A DNA stretch of 64,000 bases from Mycobacterium montefiorense. Lineage in GTDB: Bacteria > Actinomycetota > Actinomycetes > Mycobacteriales > Mycobacteriaceae. The notes under the pieces are model-generated. The model was not told the DNA's origin, searched no databases, and saw nothing but the letters and a program-made list of their open reading frames with translations. This document shows positions 20,382 to 30,025 of the stretch, piece after piece (the stretch's first letter is position 1; the number at the start of each line of letters is the position of its first letter). The stretch spans positions 78,828-142,827 of the forward strand of contig NZ_BFCH01000008.1 in the NCBI RefSeq assembly GCF_003112775.1, written 5' to 3'. The translations under genes and the position numbers were made by a program.

Positions 20382-21044
20382 ATGAGCCTTGCCGCAAAAA
20401 GACCGCGGGCGCACAGATACCCCAGCTTGGCGGCCATCGCACTGCTCGCGGCGGCCACCATGCTGTTCGCAGCCCCGCTGATCCCGCGGGCGTCCGCATC
20501 GTGCCCGGACGTCGAGGTGGTATTTGCCCGGGGCACCAACGAGCCGCCCGGCGTCGGGAAGGTGGGCGGAGCCTTCATCAACTCCCTGCGCCAGCAGACC
20601 AGCCGAAATGTGGGGGCATACGGGGTCAACTACCCCGCCAACGACGACTTCCTGGCCGCCACCGACGGCGCGAACGACGCCAGCGGCCACATCCAGCACA
20701 TGGCCGACGCCTGCCCCAACACCACGCTGGTGCTCGGCGGCTACTCCCAGGGCGCCGCGGTGATGGACATCGTCACCGCCGCCCCGCTGCCCGCCCTCGG
20801 CTTTCACGAGCCGCTGCCGGCCAACGCCGCCGATCACGTCGCCGCGGTCGCCCTGTTCGGGAACCCGTCGGGGCGGGCCGGCGGTCTGATGAGCGCGCTG
20901 AGCCCGGATTTCGGCGGCAAGATCATCAACCTGTGCAACCGGGGCGACCCGATCTGCTCCGACGGCAACTCATGGCAAGCCCACCTCGGCTACGTGCCCG
21001 GATTGACCAACCAAGCCGCACATTTCGTCGCCGGCAAGATGTAG
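20382..21044 (+). CDS. cut4: Secreted cutinase-family esterase
   Basis: A 220-residue protein with a signal peptide ending around AS-CPDVEVVFARG. The elbow GYSQG, the Asp in NRGDPICSD and the His in WQAHLGYVP form the triad. It lies 30 bp after cut3 and is very similar to it, so the two are a tandem duplicate. Confidence 0.92.
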   Translation: MSLAAKRPRAHRYPSLAAIALLAAATMLFAAPLIPRASASCPDVEVVFARGTNEPPGVGKVGGAFINSLRQQTSRNVGAYGVNYPANDDFLAATDGANDASGHIQHMADACPNTTLVLGGYSQGAAVMDIVTAAPLPALGFHEPLPANAADHVAAVALFGNPSGRAGGLMSALSPDFGGKIINLCNRGDPICSDGNSWQAHLGYVPGLTNQAAHFVAGKM

Positions 21045-21128
21045 CGACGCAAAGATCCGGTCACATCGGGGTCGCACAGTGGTCACAGCCGTTCACTAGC
21101 GCCCGACGAAAATGCGTACCATCGGCTG

Positions 21129-21797
21129 ATGGGGGTTGGACAGATGGGTAGCAAGTTTGCCGGAGTAGCGGGTGCCGCTGCGCTCACCGGGACGTTGATG
21201 ATTGCCCCGACCGTGGCTTTGGCTCCGGTCGCATCGGCCGGGCCGGCGTGTCCGGGCGCCGAAGTGGTGTTCGCCCGGGGCCGTGAGGAACCGCCCGGCG
21301 CCGGGTTGGTGGGCGACGCGTTCGCCAATTCGCTGCGCTCCAAGACGCAGCTGCCGGTCGGCGTCTACGGGGTCAACTACCCCGCCGACGTCGATCCCGC
21401 CAAGGGCGCCATCGACATGAGCTCTCATGTTCAGTACATGGCGAAACACTGCCCCAACACCCGCGAGGTGCTCGGCGGCTATTCGCTCGGGGCCGTGTCG
21501 GCCGACCTGGTGGTCGCGGTGACGCAGCCCTCGTTCGGGTTCAAGAACCCGCTGCCGCCGGGCATGGATCAACACGTCGCGGCCGTCGCGCTGTTCGGCA
21601 ACGGCACTCAGCGCGTACTCGGCCCGGTCCCCAGCTTCAGCCCCGCCTTCGCCGGTAAGACGATCGAGGAGTGCGCGCCCGGCGACCCGATCTGTTCGGG
21701 CACCGGCAAGGCGGTATGGGCCTCGCATCTGCAGCCCTCCTACATCGACTCCGGGCTGGTGGATCAGGCGGCGGCCTTCGCTGCCGGCAAGCTGTAG
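21129..21797 (+). CDS. Third secreted cutinase-family protein
   Basis: A 222-residue protein with a signal peptide (…APVASA-GPACPG). The elbow is GYSLG; Asp in APGDPICSG and His in ASHLQPSYID complete the triad. I recall only cut3 and cut4 at this site in M. tuberculosis, so this is an extra tandem member and more diverged. An alternative ATG lies at 21144. Confidence 0.9.
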   Translation: MGVGQMGSKFAGVAGAAALTGTLMIAPTVALAPVASAGPACPGAEVVFARGREEPPGAGLVGDAFANSLRSKTQLPVGVYGVNYPADVDPAKGAIDMSSHVQYMAKHCPNTREVLGGYSLGAVSADLVVAVTQPSFGFKNPLPPGMDQHVAAVALFGNGTQRVLGPVPSFSPAFAGKTIEECAPGDPICSGTGKAVWASHLQPSYIDSGLVDQAAAFAAGKL

Positions 21798-21874
21798 CCG
21801 TGATCCACAGGCGCACAGGCAATTCTAAGACGCCCCAAGTGGCGGTGGCGGTCGCGTGACCGCAGAATACTGTC

Positions 21875-23509
21875 GTGACGACCACCGCCGCGACCGATCG
21901 CGACACATTGCCGGCCACCCGGGAAACGCTCGAAGACTACACACTTCGCTTCGCTCCGCGTAGCTACCGCCGGTGGTCTACGGCGGTGGTCGGGATCTCG
22001 GCGCTGGGCGGCATCGCGTATCTGGCCGACTTCGCGATCGGCGCCAATCTCGGCATCACCTATGGCACCTCAAATGCGTTGTGCGGGATTGGGATCTTCG
22101 CGGTGGTGATCATCGCGACCGGACTCCCCCTGGCCTACTACGCCGCGCGCTACAACATCGACCTGGATCTGATCACCCGCGGCAGCGGTTTCGGCTATTA
22201 CGGCTCCGTGGTGACCAACGTGATATTTGCGACGTTCACGTTCATCTTCTTCGCACTCGAAGGCTCGATCATGGCGCAAGGTCTGCGGCTGGGTTTGCAT
22301 GTTCCGCTGTGGCTCGGTTACGCCTGCTCCACGCTGGTCATCTTCCCGCTGGTGATCTACGGCATGAAAGTCCTTTCGCAGCTGCAGCTTTGGACAACTC
22401 CGCTGTGGCTGCTGCTGATGGTCGCCCCGTTCATCTATCTGGTCACCAGCCATCCGGAATCCGTCGGCGAGTTCTTCTCCTACACCGGTAAGCAAGGCCA
22501 CGGCGGCGTGGACGCCGGGTCGGCCTTGCTGGCCGCCGGTGTCTGCCTGGCGCTGATCGCCCAGATCGCCGAACAGATCGACTACCTACGGTTCATGCCG
22601 CCGCGCACGCGAAAGAACTCGCGCAGCTGGTGGACGTGGGTGCTGTTGGCCGGCCCCGGTTGGGTGTTGTTCGGCGCGATCAAGCAGATCGTCGGGCTGT
22701 TCCTGGCCGTGTATCTGGTCTTTCATTTGGCGGGTTCGATTTCGATCGCGAATCAGCCGGTGCACCAATTCGACGAGATCTACGGTAATTTCATGCCGGA
22801 CTGGCTGGCTCTGACGCTGGCGGTGATCCTGGTGGTGCTCAGCCAGATCAAAATCAATGTGACGAACGCGTATTCGGGTTCGCTGGCGTGGACCAACTCG
22901 TTCACCCGGATCACCAAGCACTATCCGGGCCGCGTCGTCTTCCTCGGCGTGAACCTGACGATTGCGCTGATCCTGATGGAAGCCAACATGTTTGACTTCC
23001 TGAACACGATCCTGGGTTTCTACGCGAACTGCGGCATGGCGTGGGTGGTGGCGGTGGCTTCCGACATCGTCTTCAACAAGTACTTGCTGGGGCTCTCGCC
23101 GAAGGCACCCGAGTTCCGCCGCGGCATGTTGTACCCGGTCAACCCGGTCGGCTTCGGCTCGATGCTGCTGGCCGCGGGGCTCTCGATCGTCGCGTTCTTC
23201 GGCGGCCTGGGTGAGGCGTTGCGACCGTATTCGCCGTTGGTGGCCATCATCGTCGCGTTGGTGATGCCGCCGATCCTGGCGATCGCGACCCGGGGCCGCT
23301 ACTACCTGCGGCGCACCCACGACGGCATCGAGCTGCCGATGTACGACGAGCACGGTAACCCGACGGCCGATCAATTGACTTGCCACGTCTGCAATCACGA
23401 CTTCGAACGCCCCGACATGCTGGCTTGCCAGGCCCACGACGCATACATCTGTTCGCTGTGCCTGTCCACCGACAAGCACGCCGAGCACCTGCTGGACGCC
23501 CGAGACTAG
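21875..23509 (+). CDS. NCS1-family purine/cytosine-type permease with zinc-finger-like C-terminus
   Basis: A 544-residue protein with about twelve membrane spans. The TM1 region [16 protein letters not shown] and the SGFGYYGS loop resemble the nucleobase-cation-symporter-1 family. The last 42 residues hold C503-x2-C506, C518-x2-H521, C526-x2-C529, H535 and H538, a metal-binding arrangement not usual for NCS1 carriers. Its stop overlaps the stop of truA on the other strand in the four bases CTAG. Substrate unknown. Confidence 0.85.
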   Translation: MTTTAATDRDTLPATRETLEDYTLRFAPRSYRRWSTAVVGISALGGIAYLADFAIGANLGITYGTSNALCGIGIFAVVIIATGLPLAYYAARYNIDLDLITRGSGFGYYGSVVTNVIFATFTFIFFALEGSIMAQGLRLGLHVPLWLGYACSTLVIFPLVIYGMKVLSQLQLWTTPLWLLLMVAPFIYLVTSHPESVGEFFSYTGKQGHGGVDAGSALLAAGVCLALIAQIAEQIDYLRFMPPRTRKNSRSWWTWVLLAGPGWVLFGAIKQIVGLFLAVYLVFHLAGSISIANQPVHQFDEIYGNFMPDWLALTLAVILVVLSQIKINVTNAYSGSLAWTNSFTRITKHYPGRVVFLGVNLTIALILMEANMFDFLNTILGFYANCGMAWVVAVASDIVFNKYLLGLSPKAPEFRRGMLYPVNPVGFGSMLLAAGLSIVAFFGGLGEALRPYSPLVAIIVALVMPPILAIATRGRYYLRRTHDGIELPMYDEHGNPTADQLTCHVCNHDFERPDMLACQAHDAYICSLCLSTDKHAEHLLDARD

Positions 23510-24366
23510 CGGGTGCGCAGATCCCGGGTGATCAGGATGCGCGATGCGAGCTGGTCGTCGGGCGGATAATCCACCCCCACCAACGTCAGGCCCTGCGCCG
23601 GCGCGGCCGCGAAATCGCTGGATCGGTTTGTCGCGCTGAGCAATTCACCACACCACTGTGGCGTGCGCCGACGCTCACCGACGGCCAGCAGCGCCCCAAC
23701 CAGTGAGCGCACCATCTGCCAGCAGAACGCATCAGCGCTGACGTGAGCGGTGATCAGATCGCCCTCGCGCGTCCAGTCCAGTCGCTGCAGGTCGCGAATC
23801 GTGGTGGCACCGGGGCGATGACGGCAGAAGGCGGCAAAGTCGTGCAGCCCCAGCAGGTCTTGTGACGCGACGCTCATCGCGTCCACGTCCAGATCACGGG
23901 GCCAGGCGGTGATGTAGCGCGCCTGCTGCGGCTGCACGCCGTAAGCCGCTGTCGACAACCGGTACTCGTAATGACGCCGCAGTGCCGAGAATCGCGCGTC
24001 GAAACCCGATGGGGCGCACGCAATTCCGAGCACCCGAACGTCGGTGGGCAAAAGGCGGCTCAGGCGGCGCAGCAGCGGCAGGAATTCCGGATCGCCGGCG
24101 CGCGGGGAGCGTGGATAGGCATTCGGCAAGGCGGCGGCGGGCACATCGACGTGGGCCACCTGTCCGGTGGCGTGCACTCCGGTGTCGGTGCGCCCGGCCG
24201 CCCACAGCCGTACCGGCGTGCGGAAAACCGTCGTCAGCGCATCGTCGATAACGCCGGCGACAGTGCGCTGTCCGGCTTGAGTTGCCCAGCCCGCGAAATC
24301 GGTTCCGTCGTAGGCAATGTCGAGCCTAAGACGGACGTCTTCGCTACTTGTCGGTGGACTCGTCAC
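23506..24366 (-). CDS. truA: tRNA pseudouridine synthase A
   Basis: Makes pseudouridine at positions 38-40 of tRNA anticodon arms. 286 residues; the catalytic Asp lies in [15 protein letters not shown]. The GTG start lies inside the 3' end of rplQ (23-bp overlap), so the gene is the last of the alpha operon. Confidence 0.95.
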   Translation of the reverse strand: MTSPPTSSEDVRLRLDIAYDGTDFAGWATQAGQRTVAGVIDDALTTVFRTPVRLWAAGRTDTGVHATGQVAHVDVPAAALPNAYPRSPRAGDPEFLPLLRRLSRLLPTDVRVLGIACAPSGFDARFSALRRHYEYRLSTAAYGVQPQQARYITAWPRDLDVDAMSVASQDLLGLHDFAAFCRHRPGATTIRDLQRLDWTREGDLITAHVSADAFCWQMVRSLVGALLAVGERRRTPQWCGELLSATNRSSDFAAAPAQGLTLVGVDYPPDDQLASRILITRDLRTR

Positions 24367-24949
24367 CCTCGTCGGCGGCCTCAGCCTCGGGCTCCTCGGC
24401 CGCTTCGGCCTCGGCGGCAGGCTCAGCTGCCTCGGTGGTCGTCTCTTCGGACTCGGCTTCGGTTACCTCGGCCTCCACGACCTCGGCCTCTTCGGCCTCA
24501 GCCTCTTCGGCCGGTACCGCCGCCGCGGCAGGTGCTTCAGTCTTCTTCGAAGACTTCACCCGACGCGCGCGGTCGGCCTCCGACGTCACGGTCTTTTCCT
24601 GCACCAGCTCGATCACGGCCATCGGGGCGTTGTCGCCCTTGCGCGCCTCGACCTTGATGATGCGGGTGTAGCCGCCGTTACGATCGGCGAAGAATGGTCC
24701 GATCTCCGCGAAAAGGGCGTGCATGATGTCCTTGTCGCGGATCTTCTTCATCACCTCTCGGCGATTGTGCAGCGTGCCCTTTTTCGCGTGCGTGATCAGC
24801 TTCTCCGCGTACGGCCGCAGCGCACGTGCCTTCGGCTCGGTCGTTTTGATGCGACCGTGCTCGAACAGCGACGTGGCCAGGTTGGCCAGCAGAGCCTTCT
24901 GGTGCGAAGACGACCCGCCGAGGCGAGGGCCCTTGGTGGGCTTGGGCAT
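24344..24949 (-). CDS. rplQ: 50S ribosomal protein L17 with acidic C-terminal tail
   Basis: Residues 1-~118 are the normal L17 core ([20 protein letters not shown]). The last ~80 residues are Glu/Ala-rich and mycobacterium-specific in style, making 201 residues in total. It follows rpoA after a 58-bp gap containing a hairpin. Confidence 0.96.
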   Translation of the reverse strand: MPKPTKGPRLGGSSSHQKALLANLATSLFEHGRIKTTEPKARALRPYAEKLITHAKKGTLHNRREVMKKIRDKDIMHALFAEIGPFFADRNGGYTRIIKVEARKGDNAPMAVIELVQEKTVTSEADRARRVKSSKKTEAPAAAAVPAEEAEAEEAEVVEAEVTEAESEETTTEAAEPAAEAEAAEEPEAEAADEGDESTDK

Positions 24950-24970
24950 TGCGCTATCTCCTAATTGGGG

Positions 24971-24996
24971 CCGGCCCCCGTATCAGGTAGGGCCGG
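24971..24996 (-). other. Hairpin between rpoA and rplQ
   Basis: The arms CCGGCCC and GGGCCGG flank a 12-base loop inside the 58-bp intergenic gap. It may attenuate or stabilise the transcript between the two genes. There is no T run, so full termination is unlikely. Confidence 0.4.
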
Positions 24997-25007
24997 GACG
25001 GAATTCT

Positions 25008-26093
<1,086 letters not shown>

Positions 26094-26100
26094 TTAGGTG

Positions 26101-26128
26101 TTCCGCCACTGCGGGTGCAGTGGCGGAA
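26101..26128 (-). other. Perfect 12-bp-stem hairpin between rpsD and rpoA
   Basis: The arms TTCCGCCACTGC and GCAGTGGCGGAA pair completely around a four-base loop. It lies six bases after the rpsD stop and about 50 bases before the rpoA start. It is strong enough to be an attenuator or an RNA processing/stability element that sets rpoA output against ribosomal proteins. No T run follows. Confidence 0.6.
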
Positions 26129-26134
26129 GTCGTG

Positions 26135-26740
26135 TTACTTCGAGTAGTACTCGACGATGAGCTGCTCAGTGAGTGGCACGTCGATCTGTGCCCGCTCGGG
26201 CAATTGGTGGATGAGGATGCGCTGACGCTCCCCCACCACCTGCAGCCAGCTCGGGAGCGGACGGTCGCCCGCCGTCTCCCGCGCGATCTGGAACGGCACG
26301 GTGTTCAGCGACCCCTCCCGCACGTCGATGATGTCGTACTGCGACACCCGGTAGCTGGGCACGTCGACGTGCACGCCGTTGACGCTGAAGTGGCCGTGGC
26401 TGACCAGCTGGCGGGCCATCCGGCGGGTACGCGCCAGCCCGGCGCGGTACACGACGTTATCCAGCCGGCTCTCGAGGATCTGCAGCAGGTTCTCACCTGT
26501 CTTGCCGGAGACGCGGTTGGCCTCTTCGTAATAGCGGCGGAACTGCTTTTCCATCACGCCATAGGTGAAGCGGGCCTTCTGCTTCTCCTGCATCTGCAGC
26601 AGGTATTCGCTTTCCTTGATCCGCGCGCGGCCGTGCTGGCCGGGCGGGTAGGGACGCTTCTCGAACGCCTGGTCGCCACCGACGAGGTCGGTGCGCAGCC
26701 GGCGCGACTTGCGAGTGATGGGTCCGGTGTAACGAGCCAT
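26135..26740 (-). CDS. rpsD: 30S ribosomal protein S4
   Basis: 201 residues beginning MARYTGPITRKSRRLRTDLVG. The ATG at 26740 is chosen by homology and a GGAGGAG site just upstream; an open extension of 22 codons is not S4-like. The S4 RNA-binding domain (residues ~90-150) is intact. Confidence 0.98.
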   Translation of the reverse strand: MARYTGPITRKSRRLRTDLVGGDQAFEKRPYPPGQHGRARIKESEYLLQMQEKQKARFTYGVMEKQFRRYYEEANRVSGKTGENLLQILESRLDNVVYRAGLARTRRMARQLVSHGHFSVNGVHVDVPSYRVSQYDIIDVREGSLNTVPFQIARETAGDRPLPSWLQVVGERQRILIHQLPERAQIDVPLTEQLIVEYYSK

Positions 26741-26750
26741 GATTCTCCTC

Positions 26751-27170
26751 CTAGACCCTGCGTCGCTTGGGCGGGCGGCAGCCGTTGTGCGGCTGCGGGG
26801 TGACATCGGAGATCGCGCCGACCTCCAGGCCCGCGGCCTGCAGCGAACGGATGGCGGTCTCGCGGCCCGAACCCGGGCCCTTCACGAACACGTCGACCTT
26901 CTTCACTCCGTGCTCCTGGGCCTTGCGAGCGGCGTTCTCGGCAGCCAGCTGCGCCGCGAACGGAGTCGATTTCCGCGAGCCCTTGAAGCCGACGTGGCCC
27001 GACGACGCCCACGCGATGACGTTGCCCTGTGGGTCGGTGATCGTCACGATCGTGTTGTTGAACGTGCTCTTGATGTGCGCCGCGCCGTGCGGGATGTTCT
27101 TCTTTTCCCGCTTGCGGGTCTTCTGCCCCTTCTTAGGGGCCGACGCTGCTGCCTTCTTGGCTGGTGGCAT
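26751..27170 (-). CDS. rpsK: 30S ribosomal protein S11
   Basis: 139 residues with the conserved [23 protein letters not shown] and the basic C-terminus [13 protein letters not shown]. It lies between rpsM (gap of six bases) and rpsD. Confidence 0.98.
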   Translation of the reverse strand: MPPAKKAAASAPKKGQKTRKREKKNIPHGAAHIKSTFNNTIVTITDPQGNVIAWASSGHVGFKGSRKSTPFAAQLAAENAARKAQEHGVKKVDVFVKGPGSGRETAIRSLQAAGLEVGAISDVTPQPHNGCRPPKRRRV

Positions 27171-27176
27171 GGTCGG

Positions 27177-27551
27177 TTACCTGGCCTTCTTCTTGCCGGC
27201 GATGGTGCGCTTGGGGCCCTTGCGGGTACGCGCGTTGGTCTTGGTCCGCTGGCCACGCACCGGCAGGCCGCGACGGTGCCGCAGACCCTGGTAGCAGCCA
27301 ATCTCGATCTTGCGGCGGATGTCTGCCTGCACCTCGCGGCGCAGGTCACCCTCCACTTTGAGGTTGGCTTCGATGTAGTCACGCAGATGGGTCAGCTGGT
27401 CGTCGCTGAGGTCCCTGGTACGCAGGTCCTTGTCGATCCCCGTTGCTTCCAGAATCTCGTTGGAACGGGTGCGGCCGACACCGAAGATGTAAGTCAGCGC
27501 GATCTCCATCCGCTTATCACGCGGCAGATCGACGCCTACTAGTCGAGCCAT
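27177..27551 (-). CDS. rpsM: 30S ribosomal protein S13
   Basis: 124 residues ([19 protein letters not shown]) with the conserved [20 protein letters not shown] tail that contacts tRNA. It is preceded by a structured 170-base leader after rpmJ. Confidence 0.98.
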   Translation of the reverse strand: MARLVGVDLPRDKRMEIALTYIFGVGRTRSNEILEATGIDKDLRTRDLSDDQLTHLRDYIEANLKVEGDLRREVQADIRRKIEIGCYQGLRHRRGLPVRGQRTKTNARTRKGPKRTIAGKKKAR

Positions 27552-27599
27552 AGGTGGCGTTTCCTCTTTTTCTAGGCGGAGGTCTTATCCCAGTCCGTT

Positions 27600-27671
27600 C
27601 CCGATGTGTCGGGGCCCGGCCTCCGACCGGGCGTGGGTGAGCGGTCCATCTCTATAGATGCCAGCCGCTCA
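27600..27671 (-). promoter_or_regulatory. Three consecutive hairpins in the rpsM leader
   Basis: Read on the minus strand: TGAGCGG...CCGCTCA (27638-27671) with an inner CATCT/AGATG stem, then GCCCGG/CCGGGC (27614-27632), then CCCGA/TCGGG with a CACA loop (27600-27613). They fill the gap between rpmJ and rpsM. This could be an autoregulatory ribosomal-protein leader or an attenuator; the ligand is unknown. The 170-base gap contains no ORF of note. Confidence 0.45.
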
Positions 27672-27721
27672 GTGGTACTGGGAGGTCTGCATTCAGTTGT
27701 GGGTATTGCTCAGCCTGGCTG

Positions 27722-27835
27722 TTAGCCCTGGCGCTGCTTGTGGCGCGGATCGGAGCAGATCACCATGACCCGCCCGTGCCGACGGATCACCCTGCACTTA
27801 TCGCAAATCGGCTTCACGCTGGGGTTGACCTTCAC
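27722..27835 (-). CDS. rpmJ: 50S ribosomal protein L36
   Basis: 37 residues from a GTG start, [14 protein letters not shown]..., with the zinc ligands C-x2-C near residue 11, then C27 and H32. It is small, but both sequence and place after infA are typical. The stop is TAA at 27722-27724. Confidence 0.96.
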
Positions 27836-27868
27836 GGCTTTTCGATCCTGTTCTCGTCTGTTGGTTGG

Positions 27869-28090
27869 TTACTTGTACCGGTACACGATGCGGCCCCGGG
27901 ACAGGTCGTAGGGAGACAACTCCACCACCACCCGGTCCTCGGGCAGGATGCGGATGTAGTGCTGCCGCATCTTGCCGCTGATGTGGGCAAGCACCTTGTG
28001 ACCGTTTTCCAGCTCAATGCGGAACATCGCATTGGGCAGCGGCTCGACCACCCGGCCCTCGACCTCGATGGCGCCGTCCTTCTTGGCCAT
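27869..28090 (-). CDS. infA: Translation initiation factor IF-1
   Basis: 73 residues, OB fold, [20 protein letters not shown] start and [22 protein letters not shown] end. First gene of the alpha operon segment; 258 bp separate it from the divergent redox-signalling operon at 28349. That gap must hold both promoters; no further gene is visible in it. Confidence 0.98.
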
Positions 28091-28348
28091 AACTTCTCGT
28101 CAAATCCTCGTCGTTTAGTTTCGTGTTCGTCTGCGCCAACAACGGCACAGCATTCACACCGACTTTGGAACGTGAGCCGGTGACAGGAAATTCCTCGGGA
28201 ACGGACACACAAAAAAGCCGGCGCGGAATGACGCACCGTCGGTCCATGTTACCCGCTGGAACGGTGTGGCCAAAATCCGCGATCAGAGCGCTCGCGCGCC
28301 CCACCTCGGCCCACCATACCGGGCCTGACAAGCGCATACTTGACCCCG

Positions 28349-30025
28349 ATGACACGTCCCTTTGATGGCGCCGCGCAGTCGCGTAAACCGGTGATCCTTA
28401 CCGTCGACGACGATCCCGCGGTATCCCGCGCCGTGGCCCGGGACTTGCGGCGCAAATACGGCGAGGATCACCGCATCGTGCGCGCGGAGTCGGGCGCCGA
28501 GGCGCTCGACTCCCTCAAGCAGCTCAAACTGCGCGGGGAAACGGTCGCGGCACTCGTCGCTGACTACCGGATGCCGCAGATGACGGGTATCGAGTTCCTC
28601 GAGCATGCGATGGACCTGTACCCGTCGGCGCGGCGCATCCTGTTGACCGCCTACGCCGACACCCACGCCGCGATCGATGCGATCAACGTCGTCGATCTCG
28701 ACCATTACTTGCTCAAACCATGGGATCCGCCGGAGGAAAAGCTCTACCCCGTCATCGACGCGCTGCTGGAAGCCTGGCGCGCGGCGCCCGACCACCCCAT
28801 CCCGCACACCAAGGTGATCGGGCATCGGTGGTCGGCGCGGTCCTGGGAGGTCCGCGACTTCCTAGCGCGCAATGGGCTGCACTACTCCTGGTTCATGGCC
28901 GACGAACCCGAGGGCGAGCGGCTGCTCAACGCCGCCGGCGCCGACAGCCTGCGGCTGCCCGTCGTGGTCACCGAACACGGCGACCCGCTGGTGGAACCGT
29001 CCGATGCGGAACTGGCCGACAAGCTGGGGTTGACCACCACGCCGTCGCAGGAGTTCTACGACCTAATCGTCATCGGCGGCGGTCCCGCGGGACTGGCCGC
29101 CGCGGTCTACGGCGCGTCGGAAGGCCTGCGCACGGTGCTCATCGAGCGCACCGCGACCGGCGGCCAGGCCGGACAGAGCTCGCGGATCGAGAACTACTTG
29201 GGCTTTCCGGACGGGGTCTCGGGTGGCCAGCTGGCCGAGCGGGCGCGCCGGCAGGCCGAGAAGTTCGGCGCCGAGCTCATCACCGCCCGTAAGGCGATCG
29301 CCCTGGAGGTGAACGGACCCAAGCGCACCGTGCGGTTCGCCGACGGCGGCTTCGTCGACGCGCACGCGGTCATCCTCGCCACCGGCGTCGCCTACCGAAA
29401 TCTCGACGCCGAGGGGTGCAACGAGCTGACCGGCTGCGGCGTCTACTACGGTGCGGCCATCTCCATCGCGTCGGACTGCGAGGAGGAAGAGGTCTACGTG
29501 ATCGGCGGGGCCAACTCCGCGGGTCAGGCCGCGATGTACCTGTCGCGGACGGCCAAGTCGGTCAACATCGTGGTGCGCGCCCCGTCGTTGCAGGCGTCGA
29601 TGTCGTACTACTTAATCCAGCAGATCGAGGCGAACCCCAAGATCAATGTGCTGACCTGCACCGAGGTGCAGCGCGCCACCGGCGACGGCCACCTGGAGAA
29701 GCTGACGCTGGTCAACAACCGGACCGAGGAAATCGAGGAAGTCTCCTGCGCCCGGATGTTCATCTTCATCGGCGCCGCCCCGCGCACCGACTGGCTGGAC
29801 GGGGTGCTCGCCCGCGACGACCACGGCTTCATCCTGACCGGCCCGGATCTGCGCAACGTGTGCGGCTGGACATTGGATCGCCCACCGCATCACCTGGAAA
29901 CCAGCGTGCCGGGCGTGTTCGCCACCGGCGACGTCCGCTCCACGTCTGCCAAACGGGTGGCGGCCGCCGTCGGTGAAGGGTCGATGGCCGTGATGCTGGT
30001 CCACCGCTACTTGGCGGAATCATGA
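28349..30025 (+). CDS. Fusion of response-regulator receiver, glutaredoxin-like and thioredoxin-reductase-like domains
   Basis: 558 residues. Receiver (res. ~13-145): acidic residues D20-D22, phosphoacceptor D72 in VADYRMP, T100 and K123. A middle domain (res. ~150-230) has glutaredoxin-like order: a WSARS turn where Grx has a CPYC-type site, and the cis-Pro-like LPVVV at 203-207. The C-terminal part has FAD (VIGGGPAG, ~241-248) and NADPH (VIGGANSAGQ) sites of thioredoxin reductase, but the CxxC site is replaced (GVYYGAAIS). ATG at 28349 is chosen; TTG at 28340 is possible. Its stop overlaps the kinase start (ATGA). Probably a phosphorylation-gated flavoprotein; activity unknown. Confidence 0.88.
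   Translation: MTRPFDGAAQSRKPVILTVDDDPAVSRAVARDLRRKYGEDHRIVRAESGAEALDSLKQLKLRGETVAALVADYRMPQMTGIEFLEHAMDLYPSARRILLTAYADTHAAIDAINVVDLDHYLLKPWDPPEEKLYPVIDALLEAWRAAPDHPIPHTKVIGHRWSARSWEVRDFLARNGLHYSWFMADEPEGERLLNAAGADSLRLPVVVTEHGDPLVEPSDAELADKLGLTTTPSQEFYDLIVIGGGPAGLAAAVYGASEGLRTVLIERTATGGQAGQSSRIENYLGFPDGVSGGQLAERARRQAEKFGAELITARKAIALEVNGPKRTVRFADGGFVDAHAVILATGVAYRNLDAEGCNELTGCGVYYGAAISIASDCEEEEVYVIGGANSAGQAAMYLSRTAKSVNIVVRAPSLQASMSYYLIQQIEANPKINVLTCTEVQRATGDGHLEKLTLVNNRTEEIEEVSCARMFIFIGAAPRTDWLDGVLARDDHGFILTGPDLRNVCGWTLDRPPHHLETSVPGVFATGDVRSTSAKRVAAAVGEGSMAVMLVHRYLAES

Noticed and set aside
19488..20837. Minus-strand open frame of 449 codons
   Set aside because: Antisense to two cutinases whose signal peptides and triads are clear.
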